Made by a program: the position numbers and the translations under genes. Under the pieces are notes generated by a model. It searched no databases. It worked only from the letters and a program-made list of their open reading frames with translations, and was not told the DNA's origin. Positions 32,930 through 64,000 of a DNA stretch of 64,000 nt are shown here, piece by piece. Position 1 is the stretch's first letter. Each line of letters starts with the position of its first letter. The stretch comes from Ovis canadensis (taxonomy: Eukaryota; Chordata; Mammalia; Artiodactyla; Bovidae), in contig NC_091263.1 in NCBI RefSeq assembly GCF_042477335.2, positions 67,512,501 to 67,576,500 of the forward strand, given 5' to 3'.

Positions 32930-35917
32930 CAGGGTTTAAGCTGTATTAGTGGGGGTTGGCCGGGGGTGGGGGAGGGATAAGGAGAGATGTGTCTTACCAT
33001 CGTGGGCCAGCACTGGAAGCTGGGTGTGCTGCTTCGGGGTTCTGGTGGGACTTCAGACAGAGTTGTCTGGGTCACAGCTGGGATGAGACCTGGATGGGCA
33101 GTAGGGTTCTGGGAGGTTTCAGCACCTCCCAAGGGGGAAGAAGGATGAGATTCTTCAGGGACAGAGTGCAGGGACAGGAAATGGGGTCAAGCGGAGATGC
33201 CTTGTACGGCTATTAGCTCTGTGCTTCTGAAAAATTGATTCTTTCCGGCACAGACTGCAGCGGGGAGTCGAGAGGCAGGGGAAAGGTCAGGAGTCCAGGG
33301 CCATCGTGTGACCACAGGATAGAAAGGAATCTGTGGGCAGAATGAAGAAAGGCCGGGTGCAGTTGGGCCCTAGATCACACGTTATGGATGAAGGAGAAGG
33401 GGAATCAAAAGACACACCAGTATGTTAACCCTGTGAGACTGAGAACCTGAGCCCAGCCCTGCCAGACTGGAGTGAAGAGAAGACCATGGGGAAGGGAAGT
33501 GTACAGAGAAGGGGCAGGAAAGACAAGCAGAGAAGCCCTTTGATCGCTGAGTGTCCTTTACAAATGGGGCCACCATGGGCAACACTGCTATTGGTTCAGA
33601 GCCCTTGCTCTCTAGCCCCCAGCCCCCTCCCCTCAGATTCCTCCAAATCCCCGACAAACACCATAGCTGCAGGGGGTCAGCTCTGTTTTCAAGAGGGTCA
33701 ACCAGATGGCTGAACTTCAAGAGTCTTTTCTCAAATGCATTTTTTGGAAATTAACTCTCACTGAAGGAAGATTTTGCTCAGGGTCAATCAAGATCAGTCT
33801 TGGGTGGGTGACAAAGAGGAGGCATCTTGCTACCCCCCACCCCCACCCCACCCGCCCTGGGCTGGTGCCCTGTGGAGCGACCTTGGGAGACTGTCATTTC
33901 TGGAGTAAGACATGCTTGTAGGATAAAGGCCACAGCTCTCCGGCAAGCAGCTCCAAAAGGGCCCCGGGTTTGTGATAGTTCTACTTCTGGTTGCAGCCAC
34001 AGACTCTTTCCCCCAGAGCTCAGCATCGGGGAGGTGGGGTAGGGGATGCCAGAGATGAGTTAGTAATTGCGATGACTGGGGTAGAAGGAAGCTCAGCCAG
34101 GGTCGCAGCAGGATCCAGGCAGCAGGGCATCCAGGACAAATGCGTTTCAGGAGGGAAAGGGCGAGAGACAGAGCTAGACATGGAGAAAGAAGCCAAGGAG
34201 AGACAGAACGTGAGAGGGGGAGGAGAGGAGGCGGGGGTTAGAGACAGAGATGTGGAGAAAGGGCAGAGAGCAGGGCAAGGTAGGACTGAACACTCTAGAA
34301 AATGGCGCACCTGGGCGCACCCTAGGTGGGCTGTGCCCGTGTCTGCCAAGGCTCCCTGTGACACCTGTGTGTGCACCTCTCAGCACACACAGCCCCTCCC
34401 GCTGGGCCTGGTGCCCCCAGAGGCCATTTCTACCTCCCTTGTTACCCTCTGCTTAGCCAAGCCCCACGTGGCCAGGGCTGCTGAATGTCTGTAAATATGG
34501 ACAATACCTTGCCTGTACTGAGCCTTTATAAACATCTCAGACATCAGGTCTGAGCTCTGCCCACTTCAGGAACTGATATTATCTGTGTCCCTCTTATTTA
34601 TTTTTTTTTTACACCTGGGGAAACTGAGGCTTAGGCAGGTTGAGAGATGGCCCAGGACCAGGTGGCAGTTTAGGCTGGAGCAGGTGGGAACCCCACGTCC
34701 AAGCCCACCTCTTGAGTTTCTAACCGCATCTCCCCCATGCCCTCCAGCATGCTAGGCTGTCCAGGGAAGAAATGAATGGAGGGATGAGGAAGGGAAGCCT
34801 GGGTAGAGCAGTGGTCTGGGCGCTAGGCACTCCCAGCCTGGAGGAGCTGGGGAGGGAGGATCTCACTTCTCTGAGTGTGCGTCTCCAGCTGCTTCTTGGT
34901 GAAGGCCATCCTAATCTCTCGCTATGGGATGCAGGCGGCAGACACAGAGGCCTCCTGTGCTGACTTGCGTAAGGCCAGAGAGCAGGCCCCCTCCCTGCCC
35001 GAATGGGGAGGGAGCAGCAGAAGGGCCCCCAGGGTTCAGGTGCTTCCTGCTTGGGGGTTTCCCTGGGCAAGGGGCTCATTCCTTCTGGGAAGAAATTTGC
35101 GTGGCTGGCCAGGGGCCAGCCCCCAGTTTCCTGCAGGCTGCCATTGACTGGCACCTTCCTGGGAGACTCTCCCTGGGCCTGGCATGCTGCACATTCTCAC
35201 CTCAGTTAGATGCTCGTGGAATCCGATTGTTGCCAGGGGTGTGGGGTGCCAACATTGAAACCTTGGGGCTGGGTAAACCTGGGGTGTTTCCATTGCCCCT
35301 TTGACTCTGGGGAGACTGTTCAGCAGGTCTGTGGGGTGTCCGCCCCGGGAGGGCTTGGCCCTGAGAGGAGAGGGTCCATGCTGACCAAGGTCCTGATTAT
35401 GACGAGGGGCAGGGAGGAGGAGGAAGAGGTCTGTGCACAGAAATAGAAACTCTTTGTCTCTGTGGGTTCTCTGTGAATTGGGCAACAATTGGCAATACAA
35501 CGTATTAGTTAACAGAGGCCCGGTTTTCCTGCCCACTGCCCTTCTGAGCTCCCTCAGATGATGACCCCCCAGCACCCACAGGCACGTCCACAGGCTCCCA
35601 GGGACCCTGGGCTCTGTGCAAGGGCCCAGTGCGAAGACCTGATCTGAAATATCGGTCATCGCACTGGCCGGAAAGCAGGGAGCTCTCCCTCCGTCCCTTG
35701 CTCATTCTTGCTTTCTTTGTGTTCTCTCTTTAAGGTGGTCAGCACAGGAACGATCAAACCAAAAGAGGTCATGGGGCAGGGGGCAGGGATTAGTGACAGA
35801 TTTCTAGCTGGATGGTGGATGAGCTAGCTGCTTTGCCAGAGTCCCCACGTATGGAAGGAAGACCAATAAGGCAATCACGGTGCTGATGTGTGAAGGGGCT
35901 GACAGTGCCTGGTCCAC
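32930..35917. other. Intergenic GC-rich stretch with few young repeats
   Basis: Three kilobases without a recognisable SINE or L1 copy; one MIR relic at 34500-34690. Open frames reach 207 aa on the minus strand (35036-35659), but that frame has no motif or exon structure and overlaps several others, as GC-rich non-coding DNA does. Confidence 0.55.
34500..34690 (+). repeat. MIR SINE relic
   Basis: TGTACTGAGCCTTTATAAAC, then ACACCTGGGGAAACTGAGGC and TTAGGCAGGTTGAGAGATGG match the MIR core and 3' part. Confidence 0.7.
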
Positions 35918-36060
35918 AGTTCAGTTCAGTCGCTCAGTCGTGTCCAACTCTTTGTGACCCCGTGGACTGCGGCATGCCAGGCTTCCCTGTCCATCACCAA
36001 CTCCTGGAGCCTACCCAAACTCATGGTGCACAGGAGGGTCCAATACCACCACTGAGATCG
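35918..36060 (-). mobile_element. Bov-B 3'-end fragment, antisense
   Basis: CAGTTCAGTTCAGTCGCTCA, GTCGTGTCCAACTCTTTGTG, TGTCCATCACCAACTCCTGG: the reverse complement of the Bov-B tail. Confidence 0.85.
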
Positions 36061-36544
36061 AGGGCAGAGGCCATCCCTGGGCCTTGGTCTCATATCTCGA
36101 GCTCTCAGAAAGTTCTGGCTGAGTGGTAGAAAGCGTTCCTGGCTGTGGGCCTAATGGGAGACACGGGGTTAGCAATTTGGTCTCCGTCTTTCACTCACTG
36201 CGTGACCACAGGCGACCCTCAGCTTCCCTCATTTTAGAGCAGTGACTTTCTTAACTCAGAGTTTCTGTTAGAGCCACAGGAGACAAGGTAACTGATGGTG
36301 CTGTTTGGAGGACAAGGTGCCATCTAACTGCTAAGCACTATTATCTTCTCCCTGCTAGGATGACACTCCCCCTCCCCCCCACCCCTTACACACCCTTTAC
36401 AACAATGGGCACTGCGTTCCTCCAAATAATGACAAGCACAGGCAGAGGTGTGCTGTCAGCTGGCTCTCTTGGAGGGAAAGATGACCTGACATCTAGAATT
36501 CGCTAATTTCCATGGTATAAATATTCCCACCAAGAATATTCCCA

Positions 36545-37248
36545 CTAAAGAGCCTCTTGATGAAAGTGAAAGAGTGAAAAAGTTGGCTTAAAGCTCAACG
36601 TTCAGAAAACTAAGATCATGGCATCTGGTCCCATCACTTCATGGCAAGTAGATGGGGAAACAGTGGCTGACTTTATTTTTCTGGGCTCCAAAGGTGATTG
36701 CAGCCATGAAATTAAAAGACACTTACTCCTTAGAAGGAAAGCTATGACCAACCTAGACAGCATATTAAAAAGCAGAGACATTACTTTGCCAACAAAGGTC
36801 CATCTAGTCATGGCTATGGTTTTTCCTGTGGTCATGTATGGATGTGAGAGTTAGACTACAAAGAAAGCTGAGTGCTGAAGAATTGATGCTTTTGAACTGC
36901 AGTGTTGGAGAAGACTCTTGAGAGTCCCTTGGACTGCAAGGAGGTCCAACCAGTCCATCCTAAAGGAGATCCTGGGTGTTCATTGGAAGGACTGATGCTA
37001 AAGCTGAAACTCCAATACTTTGGCCATGCATGTGAAGAGCTGACTCATTGGAAAAGACCGTGATGCTGGGAGGGATTGGGGGCAGGAGGAGAAGGGGACG
37101 ACAGAGGATGAGATGGCTGGATGGCATCACTGACTCAATGGACATGGGTTTGGATGGACTCTGGGAGTTGGTGATGGACAGGGAGGACTGGTATGCTGCG
37201 GTTCACGGGGCTGCAAAGAGTCAGACATGACTGAGCGACTGAACTGAA
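36545..37248 (+). mobile_element. Bov-B (RTE) LINE, second 3' fragment
   Basis: Same orientation and same part of Bov-B as the copy at 23785-24778, with internal deletions (for example near 36664 and 36695). It encodes broken VADFIFLGSKGDCSHEIK-type text and ends ACTGAGCGACTGAACTGAAC. Inactive. Confidence 0.92.
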
Positions 37249-38897
37249 CTGTCCCTCCTCCTCACTCATTCACTCATCCATTCAACCAATGTTAATCATT
37301 AAGTGCCCAGCACACACACAGGGCTCTTTGACCAGAGGACTTGAGGATGACCCCAAGGCTCTTCATTTGGTGGGAAGTAGTGGGAGGTATGAGAGGAAAT
37401 GTGGGGCTTGAGGGAGCAGAGGAGATCTATTTTTGATGCATTGACTGTAGTGCCTGCAGGACACGCAGCAAGGGGCAGATAGACACCTGACGTGGAGCTC
37501 AGGATGGAGGACATGATTTTGTGAATCCTCCTTCAATGCGTTCCAGGTCGGAAAGTCTAGGGCAACTTTTGGTTGTCCATTGAGGTCACTGAATCCATGT
37601 TCTCAAGCCTTTACCTGGCTATTTCCTCTACCTGAAGTTCTCTTTGTAGATAGGTATCCTTTCCTTCAGGTACCTAGGTCAAATGCTCTTCTTCAAAGCC
37701 TTATGGGCTCCTGATGATGCAAACCGGTCAAATGGCCTTCCTTCGGCTCCCTCGCTCACTCTATTTATGCTGCCTTGCCTCTTCCCAGTGGCCTGTGCCC
37801 ACCCCACTCCCTGTGTGCCATCAGCTCCTTAGGGCCAGGATGGGACCCCCTCTTCTCTGTGTCCCTCTTGGCACCCACCAGTTCTGGCTTGGATTAGTGA
37901 ACGAATGAATGAATGTTGATAACAGATCAGTGGAACATTGTCTTCTGGGCAGCCCCACCTCCTTTGTCAGCTTCAGATGGCCTTGGGGGCTGTTCTGCTG
38001 GCCTGAGGCTGGGACATTCCTTGAAGACACAGCATGAAAACAGTCTGCTTACCCCAATCCTGCCTCCAGGGCAGTCCCTCAGCTCTGCCTCTCAGCTGTG
38101 GCCCCAGGTTCTCTGTGTTCCTGCCAACTCTATCAGACATCAGGCATCTGACCTCCCAACCGATCCTTTTTCTAATTTGCACTTGGAGATACAGACCTGG
38201 GTTGTGACATGTCTTAATTCTTTTATAATCACGGAAGGGCAAAGCCAAGTTGCTAATTAAGGTACAAAGATGCTTCAGCACTCCTGAGAATTAGTCAATT
38301 TTGTGTTACTTCATTATTTTTGTAATGGCTTATTGCAGTTATTGATGAAAGCAACTTTTAATGTTGCAACACTGTGTTTCCAAACCATGAGAGACCCTGG
38401 ATCTGTCACCCCAAAACCTGACTGGTGATCCTCCCACTGAACCTTGGATCCAACTCCTGTGCCCAGCAAGCGGGATCCCTAGTCAGACTCCACTCATGTG
38501 CCTTGGCAGGATCCATGCCCAGGATAGAGGGGCCCCACAGTCTCCTCGAGGGCCTCCAAAATGGGCTGGCTCTGCTTCACCATGGCGCCAAGTGCTGCCC
38601 ACTGCATATCCACCCCCAACAGGGCCGTCTCCCGAGGTATTGCCCCTCTGTCCCTGGAAACCCTTTGTGTACTCAGTAGTCTAAGCAAAGAATTAAGGCC
38701 AGCTTTTCAGGACAGATAGATTTCAGAATAACATACTGTCCAGACTAACCCACGTAGGGAATTTCTCTCACTGTTAGGACCTGACTTCTTCACTTAGTAT
38801 CTCCTGGAGCTAAGTGCTCATCAGTACTTGCATGGTGGTCCTTTCTCTCTGGGCCCCCAGTGTGTTTCAGAGCATCATGTTCTATGTGACACCCCCC
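37249..38897. other. Intergenic, no gene seen
   Basis: An L2-like relic lies at about 37580-37915. The rest shows nothing recognisable, and the short open frames lack motifs. Confidence 0.55.
37580..37915 (+). repeat. Ancient L2-like LINE 3' fragment
   Basis: TTACCTGGCTATTTCCTCTA, CCTTTCCTTCAGGTACCTAG, AATGCTCTTCTTCAAAGCCT and an ending GAACGAATGAATGAATG match the L2 3' pattern. Confidence 0.6.
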
Positions 38898-39003
38898 CCT
38901 CTTTTTTTTTTAATTTTGGCCACACCTCACAGCATATGGGATCTTAGTTCCCCCAAGTGGGTTTGAACCTGCACATGCTGCATCGGAAGCGCCCGGGAAG
39001 TCC
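38898..39003 (-). repeat. CHR-type SINE, antisense, short
   Basis: T-run, GGCCACACCTCACAGCATAT, GGGATCTTAGTTCCCCCAAG and terminal GCGCCCGGGAAGTCCTG. Confidence 0.75.
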
Positions 39004-39846
39004 TGCCCCCACCCCTTGATGGACGTTTAGTTTGTTTGCAATCAGTGAATGATAAGCAGGGCTGCACTGGAGACCCCTGCGTGGGAGTCATTGTGCTTCA
39101 AGGGAGTGTATTTCGAGGATGCAGAGCAGAGTTCTAGCTTTACAGTTGAAAACCAGCTTCCTGAAACAGGGTCAGCCTGTGTACTGAGGACAAAATAGGA
39201 CATTTATCACAATGAGGTTCCTATCTCCCACCTCAGATTGCCACAAAACAAAACAAGTGGTAGGATATCCTTTTCATTGGCAAATGAGGGACCAGGAGAG
39301 CCTTTGGGCACTTAGGCCTCTGGTTCTGTTTTCTGGGAGCTGTATTAGGTCTCAGGAGGGCCCCAGGGGCAGTCTGGGTCAGACTCTGGGCAGCATATTG
39401 CCTCAGCCAGCTGGACCAGGCTGCCGTGGACCCCGGGCCAGGCAGCGGGCCTTCTTTCAAAACTCCAGGCTGGCTGGTGCGTGCAGACGCAAGGGTCTCC
39501 GTCTGCCTTAACTGGTTCCCAAGCACTTTAGATACCATCTGTACAGTCAAGCTGATCCACAAAGATTCACCTTAGGACCCCTGCTCTAGGTGCCGATCTC
39601 TAGAAGGCACTGAGACCAGAGAGGGGACAAAACTCAGGGACTGCCACTCCCGAGGGGCTTCGGACAAGTGGGAAAGAAAGAGCATCCCCCAGCTAGGCAG
39701 CGCTGGGGGGACTTGAGAGGTGGGGGTGGGTTGGGTATCCTCTCCCCGAGCGCCAAGCCCCGCCCGGGCACCTTTCCCGCTCCCTCGGTCTCAGCCCCCA
39801 CCTCCCCCTTCCCCCAGTTCTTCCCCTCTAGGAACTAGCAGACCTC

Positions 39847-39873
39847 GGGAGGGGGGAGGAGGGAGGCCTGGGG
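39847..39873 (+). promoter_or_regulatory. G-quadruplex motif upstream of the LTF TATA box
   Basis: Four G runs (39847-39849, 39851-39856, 39861-39863, 39870-39873) with loops of 1, 4 and 6 bases satisfy the usual G3+ N1-7 rule. It lies about 50 bp before the ATAAA element. Confidence 0.6.
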
Positions 39874-39889
39874 CGCTTATAGGACCACA

Positions 39890-39898
39890 GGGCGGGGC
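39890..39898 (+). promoter_or_regulatory. GC box (Sp1-type) of LTF
   Basis: GGGCGGGGC, 27 bp upstream of the ATAAA element. A second GC box, CCCCGCCC, is at 39758-39765. Sp1 sites are a known feature of lactoferrin promoters. Confidence 0.6.
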
Positions 39899-39924
39899 AA
39901 ACCTCGTGAGGCCACCGGGCACTG

Positions 39925-39931
39925 GATAAAG
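39925..39931 (+). promoter_or_regulatory. TATA-like element of LTF (GATAAAG)
   Basis: A non-canonical ATAAA TATA box, 67 bp upstream of the ATG. Transcription should start about 25-30 bp downstream, near 39950-39957. That gives a 5' UTR of about 40 bases, as expected for lactoferrin mRNAs. Confidence 0.75.
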
Positions 39932-39992
39932 GGACGCAGAACGAGCGCAGGTGGCAGAGCCTTCGTTCCGGAGTCGCCCCAGGACCCCAGAC

Positions 39993-60721
<20,729 letters not shown>

Positions 60722-60814
60722 GTGGGTGCTGTGGCCAGGCTTCACCAGGACAGGGCCTTGGCCCTCAGCCTCCAGGGTCTTGGCACATCACATTCCTTTT
60801 TATTTTTTTTCTCT

Positions 60815-61050
60815 TTGTAAAATATATTTCCTTTATTTTTAATTGGAGGATGACTGCTTAACAATGTTGTGTTGGTTTCTGCCATAGAAAACGAATCAGC
60901 CATGAGTACCAGAAGTATATGTACATCTCCTCCCTCTCTGCCCCCTGCCCCCCGAGAACACCCCTGTAGGTTATCTCTGAGCACCAAGTTGAGCCCCCTG
61001 TGTGGTACAGCGACTGACTCTCTGTTTCACACGTGGTGATGTTACATGTC
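60815..61050 (-). mobile_element. Ruminant L1 (L1_BT type) 3' end, antisense
   Basis: TTTTAATTGGAGGATGACTG, TGTTGGTTTCTGCCATAGAA, GAATCAGCCATGAGTACCAG. The same element type as at 27958-28145. Confidence 0.8.
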
Positions 61051-61689
61051 AGTGCTTCTCTCTCAGCTCGTCCCGCCTCTCCTTCCCCCTGCTGTGCCCG
61101 CAAGTCTTTGGCACTGCTTTGCAGAGGGGCCTGATGTGGTCTGTTGGGGGCAGCCTGGGGATCAGCTGATGGGCGGGCTGGGGAGGGCTCCCATCATCCC
61201 ACGAGTGGGGACTGACCCCGGGGCTGTCTGACCTCAGCTCTGCTGGGCCCCTTCCTGTGTCCTGGAACCAAGGTCAATCTCAGTGGACCTCAGTGTCGTG
61301 TTCAGAATCAGATAGGGAGAGGTTGTGGTGTAAATCCTTTCGGCAACTCAGTTTTATGGGGAAGAATTCTCTTTCCTGTAGGCACCACCTTCTCCCCCAG
61401 TCTAGGTAGTTATGTCTCACGTTTTTCTGCTCTCTTTGATTTTGGCCTTAGAAATGGCAGAGAAAGAGTGTTGAAGAGTTATTCTCCGCTAGTGAAAAAT
61501 AAACCAAAAAGTGTTTTCAGAACTCACAAATTATAAACACTTAGTGAATTACAGTATCTTTTCACAGTCCTCATTTTTTCAATCACATTCATGCAGCTGT
61601 TACTTCTGAGTGATATGGTTAGGGGTTTGAAGGGCAGAGTTCTCTCCCCCACCTGTTATTTTATCTCTATTCGCCAAGAATATATTTCA

Positions 61690-61701
61690 CCACCAGGTGG
61701 C
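61690..61701. promoter_or_regulatory. CTCF-like core motif in LTF intron 13
   Basis: CCACCAGGTGGC fits the CTCF core consensus CCASYAGRKGGC at all 12 positions, and the next G also fits. It lies in AT-rich, non-SINE sequence. Occupancy is unknown. Confidence 0.5.
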
Positions 61702-63759
61702 GTCATGTATTTAAGAAACACTGCTCAAACTGGTCTTGGAATTTTTTAAAATGTAAATTCAGTAGCCCTCTCTCCAGTGATGGGATGACATAAAAGTAGC
61801 TTTTGCTATACTCTGAGTGACTTATTAAATATTTCATGAATTTACAAAAAAAATTTTAAGGGGCTAAATTTTTGCATATGGAAAAGTTGTAATGTGATTC
61901 CACTCAGAAATACTGAACAGACAACTTGTCTGATAGAAAACCATGAGGTTTTCCTTTTCAAACCTATAGTAAGGCACTATTTCACTGAAAACACATACAC
62001 TTTAGAACTCCTATTTATACTAGAAGAAAATGCTTTGTCTTTTGCTCAACTCGAAAGTTGGAACTGGAAGTTCTGTTCATCTCTCTGTTTCCAACATCCT
62101 CATATATTGCTGGTTTTCAATTTTTAAATGCCAGCCATTTTCTGCTGACTTTTTATTAGGAAAGAAGAAAATCTAGCTTCTGTTACTGCTCCTGTGCCTC
62201 TTCTACTCGTAACCACAAGCTTCACCTCCTTTTAGTATCCAGCAAGAGTATGACATATTCAGGGTTTACTTTATTATGAATATGCAAATATTAGTCTCAT
62301 ATTAAATATGTGATACAATAAGATTATATTTACCTTACTGTACAAAGTTTTAGTTTACTCTGGAGTTGATAAATGTCTTATTAAACTTCACTTCACTTTC
62401 TATACTGCTTTGAAAAAATCACTCATTCATCCCCAGACCTTCCACTCATAGCACAAATCTCCTAACATCCTGTGCATAAACAGACTGGGTGCTGCCCCAG
62501 GTGCATCGTTTACCTGTGAATGTTGCATCTGAAGTTTCCACCCTCCTTCCCAATCTAGATTGGCCCTTTCTAGGCCCCCTGCACATCTGTGGTCGTGGGA
62601 TTCCCCTGAATCATCATTCTGGGATTTTCCATTGTCTTACTTCCCGTTAAAGGACTTGTTTTTTGGATCCTGCATCTTTCACTTTCTTGATTTTGTTGCG
62701 ACAGAACATATCTTCTTGAGGAAGAGCGAATAGGAGTTGCTGGTTTTTGAGTATTTACATGTTTAAAAACATCTTTAGTCCACCCTTGAAGGGATTTATA
62801 GTTTGAATAACTAAATGTAGGCTAGAAAAAGTTTTCCTAGGAATTTTGGCAGGATTTCCACATCTGGGAAATGGCAGCATTAACTGGTTTGACCAACGGT
62901 CCCATGAAAAATAAGGAAAAGTGTTGGACTCAGCACAAACACACACACAGACATGTTCCTGAGAGCACTGAACAGCTGACAAAGTAACAAGGGATTATTA
63001 GACTAAAATCTAAGGCAAATAGGGATTGAGGGAGCTAAGTGGAGCCACTTTGTCCTGAGGACAGTTAGCGACTGACAAACTTACACTCAGAGGTTACATA
63101 CATCTTTAGGGTAGGAGTGAATGAGAGGTAGCTTTCCCTAGCTTCCCCTCCACTCCCATAGGGCTTCAAGTTGCCTAGATGCGGAGGAAGATACACACCA
63201 TCCCTGAAAAAGTGAAACCATGGACCAGCTCTTACATGAATTTGCAGCTCCAACTTGTGTCTCTTAGGATGGTTCAGAAATTCTCAACTCATAATTCCAA
63301 AAAAAGTGACCCTAGACTAGCGAGATCACTCGTCTAGGAACCTGTCTTGAAGACAGAATCTTCAGGTTAGGTCTCAAAGACTGCTCAGAAATACTCTTTG
63401 AATAATAATGAGCCAGACACAGTAAAAACAGTAACTATTACATTGTTAAGCAAACACACAGGGAAGAAGTTGCCAGAAGTGGAAAACAGAAGAATCAGCA
63501 GGTGAGTGTTCTTAAAAGGAATAAATAGAACTTCTAGAAAGGAAAAAAAGTACAGCAATTGAAGTTAGCTATGCAGCTGACCAATTTAACAGATTAAACG
63601 TAGCTAAAAAGAGAAGTAGTGATGTGGAAAGTATATGAAAAAATTATGTAGAATGTAACATAGAAAGAAAATAAGCAAATTTAGAAATTTAAGAGCATCA
63701 ATCCATTGTCTTCTAAATCTAAAGTTTCTGATGAGAAAGCTGATAGCGGTCTTTGATCC

Positions 63760-64000
63760 CTGCTGCTGCTGCTGCTGCTAAGTCGCTTCAGTCGTGTCCG
63801 ACTGTGTGTGACCCCATAGACGGCAGCCCACCAGGCTCCCTCATCTCTGGGATTCTCCAGGCAAGAACACTGGACTGGGTTGCCATTTCCTTCTCCAATG
63901 CAGGAAAGTGAAAAGTGAAAGTGAAAATTCTCAGTTGTGTCTGACTCCTGGTGACCCCTTGGACTGCAGCCCATGAGGCTCCTCCCTCCATGGGATTTTC
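63760..64000 (-). repeat. Bov-A2 dimeric SINE, antisense, cut by the window end
   Basis: Starts with a (TGC)n run, then TCGCTTCAGTCGTGTCCGAC, a GAAAGTGAAAAGTGAAAGTG linker and the beginning of the second monomer, CTCAGTTGTGTCTGACTCCT. Confidence 0.94.

Larger units (their letters stand above)
60722..64000 (+). other. LTF intron 13 (continues beyond the window)
   Basis: At least 3279 bp. It contains an antisense L1_BT tail (60815-61050), a CTCF-like motif (61690-61701) and a terminal SINE (63760-64000). The AT-rich stretch 61440-63750 shows no exon; the expected next LTF exon was searched for and not found. Confidence 0.8.

Noticed and set aside
35036-35659. 207-aa open frame on the minus strand
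   Set aside because: GC-rich DNA with several overlapping frames, no recognisable domain, no splice or promoter context. Likely chance.
60722-64000. Exon 14 of LTF
   Set aside because: The expected coding text (CLAEDVGDVAF) was looked for in the plus-strand sequence and was not found, so the exon lies beyond the window.

Overview
The window is mammalian nuclear DNA from a ruminant. Three things show this: dozens of ruminant tRNA-headed SINEs (Bov-tA, Bov-A2, CHR types), two truncated Bov-B/RTE LINE copies, and spliced genes with GT-AG introns. The translated lactoferrin exons fit a caprine animal better than cattle. The segment around mature residues 16-27 reads [12 protein letters not shown], and residues 355-361 read HSKCQQW, which I remember from sheep. 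Sheep or a close wild relative is the likeliest source. This rests on recalled protein sequences, not on a search.

Three genes lie in the order known from mammalian 3p21.31-type synteny. (1) 1653-9360, plus strand: the last four coding exons of LRRC2 (162 residues and the stop), with the 3' UTR probably running to about 11.2 kb. (2) 16233-18791, minus strand: complete two-exon RTP3, convergent with LRRC2; the predicted protein has 290 residues. (3) 39993-60721, plus strand: LTF (lactotransferrin), promoter plus exons 1-13. Every splice junction keeps the frame and the exons encode the 19-residue signal peptide and mature residues 1-531. The last coding exons, including the C-lobe His iron ligand, lie beyond base 64000.

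The 21 kb between RTP3 and LTF holds no supportable protein gene. It contains two Bov-B fragments in the same orientation, an antisense solo LTR with matching TGTTG/CAACA ends, another LTR-like stretch with TATA and splice-donor motifs, several old LINE, MIR and DNA-transposon relics, and a GC-rich stretch with few young repeats at about 33.0-35.9 kb. LTF starts in a CpG-rich region with a GC box, a G-quadruplex motif, an ATAAA-type TATA box and, just inside intron 1, a decayed 31-32 bp minisatellite.

Functionally these are neighbours rather than an operon: LRRC2 is a leucine-rich-repeat protein, RTP3 a receptor-trafficking zinc-finger membrane protein, and LTF a secreted iron-binding antimicrobial glycoprotein of milk and neutrophils. 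No new protein system was found. The most unusual structural observation is a 103-bp, 95% identical duplication that places intron-10 sequence 8 bp after the exon 11 splice junction of LTF.
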